The translations under genes and the position numbers were made by a program. The notes beneath the pieces were generated by a model. The model did not search any database, was not told the DNA's origin, and saw only the letters and a program-made list of their open reading frames with translations. Shown one piece after another: positions 1-7,611 of a DNA stretch of 51,826 nucleotides (positions are counted from its first letter, which is position 1; the number at the start of each line of letters is the position of its first letter). The DNA is from a virus. The stretch covers positions 1-51,826 of the IMG/VR virus record IMGVR_UViG_3300031902_000012; one strand, 5' to 3'.

Positions 1-53
1 TTGAACGTAACGCCGAACTCTACCTTGGTTTCGCCTGTGAATTCGTACTTCAT
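1..53 (-). CDS. N-terminal fragment of hexapeptide-repeat phage protein (runs off the left edge)
   Basis: The minus strand reads ATG at 53 with the upstream purine run GAGAGG seven bases away, and encodes MKYEFTGETKVEFGVTF before the edge. This is the usual opening of a widespread phage family whose body is an NARV/DAWV hexapeptide-repeat helix. The repeat body lies at the other end of the window (51346-51826) on the same strand. If the ends are joined directly, the reading frame stays open (last codon AA+G = Lys). The non-repeat segment normally found between this opening and the repeats is absent, so bases are probably missing at the junction. The function of the family is not known to me. 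Confidence 0.75.
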   Translation of the reverse strand, partial: MKYEFTGETKVEFGVTF

Positions 54-63
54 CTGTCATCCT

Positions 64-104
64 CTCATTCCGTACAAGTCCAATCACGAAATGTTTCAGT
101 AGAC
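64..104 (-). repeat. 41-bp repeat shared with 51314-51354
   Basis: This segment matches 51314-51354 at 40 of 41 positions. In both places it covers the last codons of a minus-strand gene (...VY, stop TGA) and the sequence just after it, which contains AACATTTCGTGA and then TTGTACGGAATGAG. A shorter version, AACATTTCGTGA, follows the stop codon of the gene at 48204. The element sits where a promoter for the next minus-strand gene would lie; here a weak -35 (TTGGAC, 78-83) is visible, with only a poor -10 (ATGACA, 55-60). Confidence 0.75.
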
Positions 105-476
105 GACGCGCTTGCCGGCCTCTGGCTTGTAGCTAGCGAGGGCGACCAGCGCTTTGCCCTCATCGCCCATCTTCTCGATCTGCGCAGGTGATTCGAGCTT
201 GAAAGCCTTGATGCCCAACTGCTTGAAGGCCAGCTCGGCCGCGATCTCGGCGTCATGCCACTTGCGATGCGTGATCGCGTCCTTGACCACGACACCCGGC
301 AGCGCCTTGCCTTCGATGACGGCGCGCTTCTGGATCTCGGCGTCGAGCGCAGCGGCGTACTTGCATATGTCCTTGGTAGCATTCGCCAGCAAGGCGAGGT
401 CGCCATCCGCAATCGCGGAGGTATCGGAAGCCTGCAGGGTCTTGATGATGTCGTTGAGGATGTTGACGATGGTCAT
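96..476 (-). CDS. Small protein resembling the C-terminal domain of DUF2800 nucleases
   Basis: A 126-residue protein. Its second half (KALPGVVVKDAITHRKW, then LESPAQIEKMG and a KPEAGKRVVY end) follows the same pattern as the C-terminal part of DUF2800 phage nucleases, including the one at 43557-44507 (ALKPGRSYRAW, VSPAAAEKLG, KPEAPLKVSY). No nuclease core is present, so it is a stand-alone tail domain or a remnant. The start at 476 follows the recurrent leader CAAACGCTGGAGCGCAC and a good promoter at 506-534. The stretch coding LALLANATKDICK is nearly identical in DNA to part of the plus-strand gene at 1871. Possible role in replication or recombination by analogy; this is inference. Confidence 0.7.
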   Translation of the reverse strand: MTIVNILNDIIKTLQASDTSAIADGDLALLANATKDICKYAAALDAEIQKRAVIEGKALPGVVVKDAITHRKWHDAEIAAELAFKQLGIKAFKLESPAQIEKMGDEGKALVALASYKPEAGKRVVY

Positions 477-505
477 TTGGTGCGCTCCAGCGTTTGTGTG
501 ATTTC

Positions 506-534
506 TTTGTACGGTGGTTTTCGTACAGCGTCAA
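506..534 (-). promoter_or_regulatory. Sigma70-like promoter for gene 96-476
   Basis: TTGACG (529-534), 17-bp spacer, TACAAA (506-511). The spacer begins CTGTACG, the motif that recurs in or beside the spacer of most promoters in this window. The leader downstream carries CAAACGCTGGAGCGCAC before the ATG. Confidence 0.65.
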
Positions 535-543
535 CACTTATTT

Positions 544-1065
544 TCAGGTCCAGGGCATTTTTTCTTTGGCAGCCGCGTTCAGGCGCGCAGTCGACTCGGC
601 CATCGTCAGTGGAGGTTCATAGGGCTTGATCGGCTTCGCGACCGCGGCGATTGCTGGCGCTAGTTCGTATTTTGCCAGCCGTTCTTTCAATGCTGCGTTC
701 TCGGCCCGGAGCGCGTCGAGCTGCTTGTAGACGCCGGTCAGCTCGGCCTCTAGGAACTCGGTGTCGGTCAACGCGTCAGATGCAGGTGCCTGACCCTCGA
801 CGGTCGGCCGGGAGGTGCCGCCACGCGAACCCAGTCCCCCTTTCGATTCGGCGCGGCACTTCGGGCATCGTGTCAGATGCAGCCCAGCATTCTTGGCCGT
901 GCCCATGATGGCTGCTTTGGTGACGTCGATGGTCATCTCTGCATTGCACTGTGCACAGTTCTTGCGCAGCCGGTACAGGTGCAGGTGGTTCCCTTTCCAC
1001 CATTTGGTCACTGATTCCCCGCCCGACCACCCGTGCGGAATCATGCCAGTTAGGTCCGTAGCCAT
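544..1065 (-). CDS. Zinc-ribbon and coiled-coil hypothetical protein
   Basis: A 173-residue protein. Residues about 37-70 hold a four-cysteine zinc-ribbon pattern (NCAQCNAEM ... TRCPKCRAE). Residues about 98-135 form a likely coiled coil (EFLEAELTGVYKQLDALRAE). The tail is rich in Pro, Ala and Lys. The start at 1065 has AGGAG eight bases upstream. It is the last gene before the AT-rich control region and points away from it. A DNA- or protein-binding early protein is likely; I do not recognise the family. Confidence 0.7.
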   Translation of the reverse strand: MATDLTGMIPHGWSGGESVTKWWKGNHLHLYRLRKNCAQCNAEMTIDVTKAAIMGTAKNAGLHLTRCPKCRAESKGGLGSRGGTSRPTVEGQAPASDALTDTEFLEAELTGVYKQLDALRAENAALKERLAKYELAPAIAAVAKPIKPYEPPLTMAESTARLNAAAKEKMPWT

Positions 1066-1103
1066 CGTTTACACTCCTATGTGAAGTCCTGTAAGAAACA
1101 GGA

Positions 1104-1175
1104 TGTTTACCACGAATTTCTCAAAACAATTTACCGTTTCTTACACATACACACTGTTTACCGTTTCTCAAAACA
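1104..1175. repeat. Iteron-like direct repeats
   Basis: TGTTTACC...TTTCTCAAAACA occurs at 1104-1128 and, five bases shorter in the middle, at 1155-1175. A third partial copy, ATTTACCGTTTCTTACACA, lies at about 1129-1147. The copies share the same orientation, with starts 25-26 bp apart. Confidence 0.6.
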
Positions 1176-1238
1176 CTTTTTGCCCCAATTCACAATGAAT
1201 TGTTGTAATTTACGCATTCACAGACATATTCAATTAGT

Positions 1239-1261
1239 GGCCCCATTTTAAAAATGGGGCC
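1239..1261. repeat. Perfect palindrome with 11-bp arms
   Basis: GGCCCCATTTT (1239-1249), one A, then the exact reverse complement AAAATGGGGCC (1251-1261). As RNA it would form a GC stem with an AU-rich loop. No T-run follows on either strand, so it may be a protein-binding site rather than a terminator. Confidence 0.7.
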
Positions 1262-1380
1262 TACTACGTACTAGAAATTAAAGGTTATTACGGCTATAGC
1301 TCGCTTAGGTGGGCGACTTTCGATTAGCCCACCGTCGCTCGCCCGCCGGGGAGGGACGCGAACCTTGAGAGGTAAAAACC

Positions 1381-1818
1381 ATGCTGCCGGCCGTTCGGCT
1401 ATCGCAATACGCAGTGGAGCAGGTAAGCCGGCATCGCGATCGGCTGCTGACGCATGTGCGGGTATGCAGTCCTGGATTGACCACGGCTTGCAGGCAGGCG
1501 GGTTTGCCGATCGAGTTGGCAGAGCTCTGTGGCGCCGTGCTGGCGAGCGTGGTCGACGACCTGGTCGCGGTCAGCCGGCTGCCCAAGACGGATTTCGAGC
1601 GCAGTAAGCGGATGGAACGGGTTTTGAGCGCCACTGAGGAGCCGGCCGTCTCAGCGCTGCGGTTGGCCATGGCTGCGTCGCCAACGAACGGACGGGCCTG
1701 CGCGCGGCATTGGGATGCGATCTGCGAGAAGCACGAGCTCGGCAAGCTGGCCTGGCTGATCGGGCTGCAGACGGAGACGGCTTACCGCTATTCGAAGAAA
1801 CTTGAAAAACGGGGTTGA
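1381..1818 (+). CDS. Hypothetical protein, first gene right of the control region
   Basis: A 145-residue protein starting at ATG 1381, with GAGAGG eight bases upstream. It is rich in Arg, Ala and Leu, with several cysteines (VCSPGLTTACRQAG, ELCGAV, ARHWDAICEKH), and looks largely helical. No membrane segment or known motif is visible. The promoter of the next gene overlaps its stop codon (TTGACA at 1815-1820). Its position beside the iteron region suggests an early or control role; that is inference from place only. Confidence 0.6.
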   Translation: MLPAVRLSQYAVEQVSRHRDRLLTHVRVCSPGLTTACRQAGLPIELAELCGAVLASVVDDLVAVSRLPKTDFERSKRMERVLSATEEPAVSALRLAMAASPTNGRACARHWDAICEKHELGKLAWLIGLQTETAYRYSKKLEKRG

Positions 1819-1870
1819 CAGCCCCCTAATTCTGTCATGCACCACGATCACACAAACGCTGGAGAGCACG
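1815..1870 (+). promoter_or_regulatory. Promoter candidate and recurrent leader for gene 1871-2056
   Basis: TTGACA at 1815-1820 is followed 17 bp later by a poor -10 (TGCACC). TGACA and TGTCA form a small dyad around the spacer. The leader at 1849-1869 carries the same CAAACGCTGGAGAGCAC element, with the ribosome-binding GGAGAG, found before the minus-strand genes at 476, 48138 and 51274. Confidence 0.5.
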
Positions 1871-2056
1871 ATGTTCAAAATCGTCGAAAAGAAAAACCAT
1901 AACGCCATCCACGGGCTGTTCGATACTTACAGGCGTGCAGAACAGTACCTCGCCTTGCTGGCGAATGCTACCAAGGGCATCTGCAAGCTGCGCGCTGAAG
2001 ATTTCGAGATCGTCGAGGTGCAGCGTCCTCGCGATCGCAGTGGGCAAAGTCAGTGA
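1871..2056 (+). CDS. Small hypothetical protein with a segment shared with gene 96-476
   Basis: A 61-residue protein (MFKIVEKKNHNAIHG...). The middle, LALLANATKGICK, is shared with the opposite-strand gene 96-476, and the DNA there (1947-1986) matches 361-400 at 38 of 40 bases in inverted orientation. Flanks differ, so the segment looks copied by recombination. Leader and ribosome site are the recurrent GCTGGAGAGCAC type. Function unknown. Confidence 0.65.
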   Translation: MFKIVEKKNHNAIHGLFDTYRRAEQYLALLANATKGICKLRAEDFEIVEVQRPRDRSGQSQ

Positions 2057-2151
2057 GAGGTAACAATCCAGGCGATCGGTGGTTCTTCGCGCTGTTCTTC
2101 ATCGGGGGTTTCGCGCTATACCTGTGGCTGCTGGTCAAGTTCGGGGGCTGA
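2053..2151 (+). CDS. 32-residue single-span membrane protein
   Basis: GTG start at 2053 overlaps the previous stop (GTGA). The product is MRGNNPGDRW followed by one hydrophobic span (FFALFFIGGFALYLWLLV) and a short KFGG end. It resembles the other tiny coupled membrane proteins in this window. Role unknown; no strong ribosome site, so translational coupling is assumed. Confidence 0.55.
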   Translation: MRGNNPGDRWFFALFFIGGFALYLWLLVKFGG

Positions 2152-2177
2152 TTTGCTGCCTTCCACGTGACATGCTA

Positions 2178-2198
2178 GGTTCCCCGCAAACGGGAACC
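2178..2198 (+). promoter_or_regulatory. Stem-loop just upstream of the ejection-protein start
   Basis: GGTTCCC, a seven-base loop, then GGGAACC, ending five bases before the ATG at 2204. No T-run follows. The 3' arm occupies the place where a ribosome site would be, so it could limit translation of the large ejection protein. Confidence 0.5.
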
Positions 2199-2203
2199 AA
2201 ACC

Positions 2204-5200
2204 ATGGCAGACGACGGCATTTTCGGCTCGGGGTTGAGTTTCGGCTCCAACGCGCCCGACGACCAGGCGCCAGCTCCTGAGCAGCAGGCCCCGGCACCTG
2301 CGCGCGGCCAAGGAGGGCTATTCGGCTCGGCGCTGCGCTTCGGCACCGGCTATACCGCCCCGCCGCCCCAAATGACCGATCCGCTCGACCAGGCCGGCAA
2401 CCTGATCGAGCAGCAGATCGCGCGCAAGACGCAGGTCGGCACCGATCCGCTGGCGCAGTTTTTACAGCCCGACGTGGCAGCCAAGGCGCGCGGGGAAGTC
2501 CCGGCGCTTACGCAACAGCTGCAGCAGATCCGGCAGCAGAAGGCCAAGCAGGCCGAGATCGCCAAGGTGGGCGCCAACTACGGCATCGACAACATTCCGC
2601 AGGGCGCCGACCGCGAGACCGCGGTTAACACCATGGTCGACGAGCTGCAGAAGAAATACATGTCCGGCGATCCGATGGCGGCGCACGGCCTGGTGCAACT
2701 CGGCCGCGCCGATCTCGTGCAAGGCGGCCAGGAGCAGGCGCTGTCAGCCGCCACGGTCACGAATCAGCGCTACCAGGCTGCCGTCGATCAGCTGTCGAAC
2801 GCGCGATCGCCAGGCGAATACGACATCGTGCGCCGGCAGCTCGCGCAGGAAACCAAGGACGGCAAGCACCAGGATCACGAGCTTGCGTCAGTTCCGCTGA
2901 CCTATGATGATTTCCAGAAACAGAAATCGGCGATCTCGAACGGCCTGGCCATGCAGCGCATGGCGATTGACGCGCGCAAGGCGCAAATGCAGCAGCTCGG
3001 CGGCGTGACGCCAATCCAGAAAACCGTCGACAAGGAAGGCAACGCGATCGGTCTGCACGCCACCGTGCAAAGCCAGATCCGCGACAACAATGGCGTGCCA
3101 CTCGGCGGTGTCGAGCCGGTGACGGTCGGTGGCATCTACAACGGCAACCGGCTGCCCACCGGCTCGGCGGATATCAACGCCGCAGGCGACAAATGGGGCC
3201 TGCTCGACAAAGCCGAAACGAAGGACATCCGTGAGCGTGTCGAGCCGCACAAGGCCACGGTCGAGCGCGCCGCCGGCATCAACAAACTGAACGATATCGC
3301 GCAGCAGCCGGACTTTGGCAGCCAACCTTGGCTGCTCGGGCACGCGGTGGACCAGTTTGTCGAGATCAGCCGCAACGGCGTCGGCGGTAAGGGCTCGGCC
3401 ACACCCGGCACGATCCACATCATGGAAAACCTGCGCGGCACGCTGCAGACCGCGAGCGACCGAGTGCAGAAGGAATGGGGCCGATTCGCCGAGTGGGCGG
3501 ATAGCGGCAAAAAGGGCACCATGCCTTACCTGTCGCCCGAGACGATTACGGCGTTGCAGGGCGCAATCAAAACGCTGAAAGCCGGCTCCGATGCCGAGAT
3601 CGCCGGCAGCGTTGGCGGCATCGCGCGCGACGTCGGGCGCCGCGGCGGCAGACTCGAGGACATGGGTTTCCAGCCCGGCGTTACCGACGCGATCAAGTCA
3701 TATTGGCAGTCAGGCAACCAGGATCTGAAACAGGATCTTGCGAAGCGGCCCTCGATCGTCATGCACGGTCAGCGCATCGTGTTCGATCCTGGCGGCCCGG
3801 CGCCCCCGAGCGCGCAGGCTCCGGGAGGGTTTGACAAACCGCAGCAAGCTGGTACGGTTGCCCCCGCGTCAGCGACTCCCGCTAACAGCTCCCCAGCACC
3901 CAAGGCCGCTGGCGCCGCTCCAACCCCACCGCCGAACCTGCAGCCAGGCTCCGGCGGTGGGGGCCAGCCTTTCCAGATCGCCGGCGCGACGGTCAACGTC
4001 GCACTGCCGCCGGGGGCTTCGCCGAACTTCGTGCCCAACCTGCAGCGGATCGAAAGCGGCAACGAGAAAGAACCGTGGCGCGCGGGCGCCGGCGGGCTGT
4101 CGAGCGCGGGCGGTGCGTTCCAGTTCATCAAAGGCACTTGGGACGCCAACAAGCCCGAGGGTGCGCCCGACAAGGCGGCCAACGCCACGCCGCAACAGCA
4201 GGCCGAAGCGCTGGCCAACCTGACGGCCAAGAACGCCACGGATCTGAAGCGCAACGGCGTTCCGGTCAACGACACGAACCTCTACGTCGCGCACAACCTC
4301 GGCGCCGGCGGCGCAACGGCGCTGCTGCATGCTGATCCTGCTGCGGACGCGCGTTCGATCGTTGGCGAAGCTGCGGCCAAGAACAACCCGCTGTTTTTCC
4401 GCGGTAAGCCTACGGTTGCGACCGCGCTGGCCCGATACGCCGCGAACATGAACGGCAGCCTGGCGCCGGTAGGGGTGTCGACCCCACCCTCGATACCCGC
4501 GTCGACAGATCCGCGCGATGCGTTCGCCACACGCGTCAACCCGCAACCCATGACGCCCTCAAGTCCCGGCGTTCCAGGATCGGCGGCCGCGCCCGGTGCA
4601 CCGACGCCGCCAATGTCGGAGGCGACGGCCAACCCGCAGGTGCCGCCCGTCAATCCTGGCTCGCAGGCATCCGAGCAGGCGCAGGCCGAGGGACTGAAGA
4701 ACGGTATCGAGTTGGCGCCCGCGCTGATCCCAGGCGGCGGGCTCGTGGCTGGCGCTGCGCGCGTGGTGGCCTCGGGCGGTGCGAGCGCGGTCACCAAAGC
4801 GATGGAAGGCGGCACCAACTCGGAGATCACGCTCGCGGCTGCCGGCGGCGCGGCGGGCGGTGCGCTCGGTGAGGGCATCGGGCGGTTGATCGGCCGGGCG
4901 TTGCGCGGCAGCGCGGCCCGAGAGGTCGGCGCGGCAGCCGAGATCCTGGCCGACCCACACGCGACCGCGGCAACGCGGCGCCAAGCCATGCAAGTTGCGA
5001 GCCACTACGACCTGACCGAGCAACAGCTGGTCGCCATGCGCGACGCAGTGCAGGCCGGCGCATCCAAGGCTGAAGCGGCCATGCCCGGCGGCGCGGTGTC
5101 GGAAGCCACGGCATCTGCGCGGATTGCGCCAGCCATCGCGCAGGACTACCAGGCGGCCACGCACGGCTATGATGACGTGATCGAGGACGCGCTCGCCGCG

Positions 5201-6220
5201 GCGCCGAACGCGGCAGGCGTCAGGACCAGGATGACGCAGGCCGCCACTGCGGGCGGTATGGACGCAGATCCGACCGTGATGACCGCAGCGCGCCGGATGG
5301 ACAGCATTACGGCGAACGCGAGCGGCCGCAATCCGATCCAGCAGTACGAGGCGATTCGCAACGTCACGTCGGACGTCAAGGCCGCCGCGCGCCGCGCCGA
5401 CGGCATCACGGCCCGCGTACTCGGCGAGATCGCGCAGGTCGGCGACCGCGTGAAGGAGATTCACATTGTCAGCGCGCTGGGCACGCCCGAGGGGCCGCGA
5501 ATGGTCAACTATGCGCGCGGCAGCGACGCCATGTGGCGCGACCTGAAAACCGTGGTGCAGGACAGCAACATGCTGCGCGCGGTCGGGCAAGGCAACGAGC
5601 GCACCAGTCTCGGGCGTGCGCTGCTGAACGTAGTCAAGATCGGCACGGCTGGCGAGGACGCGGCGCTTCAGGCCGTCACATCGCTGCGGCGAATCACGTC
5701 CAACGCTCCCGACCAGTTGCGCGCCGCGCAGGAACTCTACATGCGCGAGGCATTCGCAGGCGCGCGAGCCAAGAGCGATATCCAGGCCGCGGGGCGCGAG
5801 ATCCTGGACGGCGAGTCGTCGAGCGTCGCGCGCGCGCTGCTATCACCTGACCAGTTGGCCGCCGTTCGCCGCACCGTCGAGAACGCGGGCCAGTACGCCA
5901 CGCGCAGCAAGGGGGAAGTGGGTTTCGAAAGCGCGCTGATGGCCGGCGAAGCTGCGCACAGCGCGGGTCATATGGTCCCAGGTGCAGGCATGGTGTCGGC
6001 GGCCGTCAACCTGGTGCAGCTGCGCGACAACGTGAAGATGTTCTTGCGGTCGCTGCCGGCGAACTACAAAAGCCTGCTGCCGGTGCAGAACTTCACGGGC
6101 ACGCCAGCGCGTATCGGTGCCGCCGCGGGAAGCCAGATAGCTGGTGCGCGCAAGGCGCCGGACGGCAACTATTACGTTCCCGATCCGCAGCGGCCGGGCA
6201 AGTATCTTAGGGTGAAGTGA
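2204..6220 (+). CDS. Large ejection (internal virion) protein with lytic transglycosylase domain
   Basis: A 1338-residue protein, the largest here. The N-terminus is Pro/Gln-rich with helical stretches. Residues about 605-745 form a transglycosylase/muramidase-like domain: LQRIESGNE (candidate catalytic Glu about 616), AGGAFQFIKGTWD, and NLYVAHNLGAGGATALL. A Pro/Ala-rich linker, a Gly/Ala-rich hydrophobic segment (about 840-910) and a long helical C-terminal half follow. This is the architecture of podovirus internal proteins that are ejected with the DNA and cut peptidoglycan during entry. It overlaps the next gene (TGATG). The likely partners are 6220-6948 and the gp7-like protein at 36241. 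Confidence 0.85.
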   Translation: MADDGIFGSGLSFGSNAPDDQAPAPEQQAPAPARGQGGLFGSALRFGTGYTAPPPQMTDPLDQAGNLIEQQIARKTQVGTDPLAQFLQPDVAAKARGEVPALTQQLQQIRQQKAKQAEIAKVGANYGIDNIPQGADRETAVNTMVDELQKKYMSGDPMAAHGLVQLGRADLVQGGQEQALSAATVTNQRYQAAVDQLSNARSPGEYDIVRRQLAQETKDGKHQDHELASVPLTYDDFQKQKSAISNGLAMQRMAIDARKAQMQQLGGVTPIQKTVDKEGNAIGLHATVQSQIRDNNGVPLGGVEPVTVGGIYNGNRLPTGSADINAAGDKWGLLDKAETKDIRERVEPHKATVERAAGINKLNDIAQQPDFGSQPWLLGHAVDQFVEISRNGVGGKGSATPGTIHIMENLRGTLQTASDRVQKEWGRFAEWADSGKKGTMPYLSPETITALQGAIKTLKAGSDAEIAGSVGGIARDVGRRGGRLEDMGFQPGVTDAIKSYWQSGNQDLKQDLAKRPSIVMHGQRIVFDPGGPAPPSAQAPGGFDKPQQAGTVAPASATPANSSPAPKAAGAAPTPPPNLQPGSGGGGQPFQIAGATVNVALPPGASPNFVPNLQRIESGNEKEPWRAGAGGLSSAGGAFQFIKGTWDANKPEGAPDKAANATPQQQAEALANLTAKNATDLKRNGVPVNDTNLYVAHNLGAGGATALLHADPAADARSIVGEAAAKNNPLFFRGKPTVATALARYAANMNGSLAPVGVSTPPSIPASTDPRDAFATRVNPQPMTPSSPGVPGSAAAPGAPTPPMSEATANPQVPPVNPGSQASEQAQAEGLKNGIELAPALIPGGGLVAGAARVVASGGASAVTKAMEGGTNSEITLAAAGGAAGGALGEGIGRLIGRALRGSAAREVGAAAEILADPHATAATRRQAMQVASHYDLTEQQLVAMRDAVQAGASKAEAAMPGGAVSEATASARIAPAIAQDYQAATHGYDDVIEDALAAAPNAAGVRTRMTQAATAGGMDADPTVMTAARRMDSITANASGRNPIQQYEAIRNVTSDVKAAARRADGITARVLGEIAQVGDRVKEIHIVSALGTPEGPRMVNYARGSDAMWRDLKTVVQDSNMLRAVGQGNERTSLGRALLNVVKIGTAGEDAALQAVTSLRRITSNAPDQLRAAQELYMREAFAGARAKSDIQAAGREILDGESSSVARALLSPDQLAAVRRTVENAGQYATRSKGEVGFESALMAGEAAHSAGHMVPGAGMVSAAVNLVQLRDNVKMFLRSLPANYKSLLPVQNFTGTPARIGAAAGSQIAGARKAPDGNYYVPDPQRPGKYLRVK

Positions 6221-6948
6221 TGCCCGACTTCGAACCCGTCGACCACGACCCGTTCGCCGACGTTTCGGTGAACCCGGTTACGGGCGATCCATTCATTCCT
6301 GCCTTCGCGGCGCCGGTGCAAAATATCGTGTCCAGCGTAGCGCAGGGCGCGGTTCAGCAGAAGGCGACGCCCGGCGCTGTGATGCAACCGAATCCGTACC
6401 CGGAGGGGTCGGAAGAGGCATCGTGGTACAACGACCAGCGACAGAACGCCATCAACCAGTGGGGGCCGGGCCAGGCGTTCGGCATGATCGGCCAAGGCAT
6501 GCCGCTTGCGACGCGTGGCGCTGCTGGCGTCGCGGGCGGAAAATTGGGCATCAAGGCAGGCGAGGACCTGCCAGGCATCAATTGGGACCGCGGCACCGTC
6601 TCTCGCGGCGAGCTACCGATCTATGGCGACAAGCAAGTGATTGACGTGCCCGTTGATGCGCTCGATCGCGCGTTCAAGGCGACCGACCCGCGCATGTACG
6701 TCGACAGTCCAAAGCCCGAAGTTGCCGAGTACGCTGCGTCAGGCAAGCCGATGTCGGTGCCCGAGGTCGACGCGGACAGCGGCAGGCTTGGCTTCACCAA
6801 CGGCCGCAACCGATTCGCCGCGGCGCGCGACGCTGGAGAGGCTACTATCCCGGTAGCGACGGAGACGCCTGACGAACTGCGGGCGCTGCTGGCGAAACAT
6901 GGCGGGGTTACGCTCGAACCCGTCGACCACGACCCTTTCACCGAATGA
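6220..6948 (+). CDS. Virion-associated protein with ParB/sulfiredoxin-like segment
   Basis: A 242-residue protein; ATG 6220 overlaps the preceding stop and has AGGG seven bases upstream (a GTG at 6217 is the alternative). Residues about 135-225 resemble a ParB/sulfiredoxin-like fold: VIDVPVDALDRAF, a spacer, then GFTNGRNRFAAARDAG and TIPV, which echoes the (D)GRHR-AAA pattern. The motif EPVDHDPF appears at both ends (residues about 5 and 235). Coupling to the ejection protein on one side and a small gene on the other suggests a minor virion or injected protein. Exact activity unknown. Confidence 0.6.
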   Translation: MPDFEPVDHDPFADVSVNPVTGDPFIPAFAAPVQNIVSSVAQGAVQQKATPGAVMQPNPYPEGSEEASWYNDQRQNAINQWGPGQAFGMIGQGMPLATRGAAGVAGGKLGIKAGEDLPGINWDRGTVSRGELPIYGDKQVIDVPVDALDRAFKATDPRMYVDSPKPEVAEYAASGKPMSVPEVDADSGRLGFTNGRNRFAAARDAGEATIPVATETPDELRALLAKHGGVTLEPVDHDPFTE

Positions 6949-7247
6949 TGTCGCTCTGGCCGCCCAAGCAACCGAGAACGCCGCGCGACGTGATGCTGGA
7001 ACGGCTGCGCGACGGCGTGCCGCCTGAGCTCGCCACGCGCGCGGCTGGCGTCACCATGGATTCAATCAAGGACGACCCTGAATGCGACATGGCGCGCGCC
7101 GAGGGCGAAATCCGGCTGTTCGAAAGCGCGCGCGACCGCGGCGTGACCGGCGTTGTGCGCGCCGCGGCTAGGTACGAGACGGGCTCGTGGTCCCCCAAGG
7201 CGGAATCCAGTCAGGGGCCGACGCTGGAGGATCTGCTGCGGGATTGA
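6945..7247 (+). CDS. Small helical protein, possible terminase small subunit-like DNA binder
   Basis: A 100-residue protein coupled to the upstream gene (ATGA; second ATG at 6948). Residues about 17-40 (LERLRDGVPPELATRAAGVT) look like a helix-turn-helix, followed by a charged helix and a short tail ending in LEDLLRD. That pattern fits small terminase or phage HTH proteins, but the terminase large subunit is 17 kb away, so the assignment is tentative. Its 3' end overlaps the opposing gene 7168-7320 by 80 bases. Confidence 0.5.
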   Translation: MMSLWPPKQPRTPRDVMLERLRDGVPPELATRAAGVTMDSIKDDPECDMARAEGEIRLFESARDRGVTGVVRAAARYETGSWSPKAESSQGPTLEDLLRD

Positions 7248-7320
7248 CAGCAGGCGGTTTGTCCATCCACGGCGCGCGGTTGTTGGCATTTCGCTTCAGA
7301 AACTCGGGAATGTCGGTCAT
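7168..7320 (-). CDS. Small Pro-rich hypothetical protein
   Basis: A 50-residue protein (MTDIPEFLKRNANNRAPW...) with a Pro-rich second half. Its ATG overlaps the stop of the tiny membrane gene 7317-7400, so it is third in a coupled three-gene unit. The last 80 bases run antisense to the end of 6945-7247. Confidence 0.55.
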   Translation of the reverse strand: MTDIPEFLKRNANNRAPWMDKPPAVNPAADPPASAPDWIPPWGTTSPSRT

Positions 7321-7400
7321 GCCTGCAACGCCCACAAGATCACGCCCCACAGGGCGAAGTTGATAACCAACGCGACAGCGAAAGGCGAGATCCACTTCAT
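7317..7400 (-). CDS. 27-residue membrane peptide
   Basis: MKWISPF followed by one hydrophobic span (AVALVINFALWGVILWAL). The start overlaps the stop of 7397-7597 and its stop overlaps the next start (ATGA at both junctions), which argues for a real coupled gene. Function unknown. Confidence 0.55.
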   Translation of the reverse strand: MKWISPFAVALVINFALWGVILWALQA

Positions 7401-7597
7401 CGCGCCACCCTCGCTTGGTGCATCGCAGCGGCCCTTGCTGACGATTCGCTGATCCCCTGCGCCGAATGCACGACGACCAGCAGCACGACGGACGCGAACG
7501 CAGCCAGCGTTAGGCCAACGAACACGCGCGCTGCGTTCATGCCGAACGTGAAGCCTATGAGTGCGGCGATCAGCGCCGCGCCGACCAGAAAATGCAT
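7397..7597 (-). CDS. Small membrane protein with two predicted spans
   Basis: A 66-residue protein. MHFLVGAALIAALIGFTFGM and the stretch ARVFVGLTLAAFASVVLLVV are hydrophobic; the tail is polar. GGAGG precedes the ATG by eight bases. First gene of a three-gene minus-strand insert between ejection and fibre genes. Could be a superinfection-exclusion or membrane accessory protein; no motif supports this. Confidence 0.6.
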   Translation of the reverse strand: MHFLVGAALIAALIGFTFGMNAARVFVGLTLAAFASVVLLVVVHSAQGISESSARAAAMHQARVAR

Positions 7598-7611
7598 TGT
7601 TCAGTCCTCCA

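Larger units (their letters stand above)
1066..1380. other. Non-coding control region, possible replication origin
   Basis: A 315-base gene-free gap between divergent genes. The part from about 1083 to 1290 is clearly AT-richer than the rest of the window. It contains, in order: a small dyad CCTGT-AAGAA-ACAGG (1088-1102); three copies of a TTTACC-type repeat (1104-1175); a dyad CAATTC-ACAAT-GAATTG (about 1186-1202); an 11-bp-arm palindrome (1239-1261); and a GC-rich hairpin GGTGGGC...GCCCACC near 1310-1335. Iterons, AT-richness and dyads between divergent transcription units are typical of phage origins or early operators. No experiment or homology supports the origin call. Confidence 0.5.

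Noticed and set aside
1290-1375. tRNA-like stretch (GGCTATAGCTC, later GGTTCGCGTCC on the minus strand)
   Set aside because: The D-arm-like and T-arm-like pieces are on opposite strands and no seven-base acceptor pairing or anticodon arm can be drawn. Probably a GC-rich hairpin region; a tRNA-derived attachment site is not supported and no integrase is present.
4559-5590. Long minus-strand ORF opposite the ejection protein
   Set aside because: Arg/Gly-rich composition typical of the antisense of a GC-rich gene; no ribosome site or motif. The same applies to 21518-22588 (minus), 22632-23708 (minus), 27068-28225 (plus) and 41305-42399 (plus).
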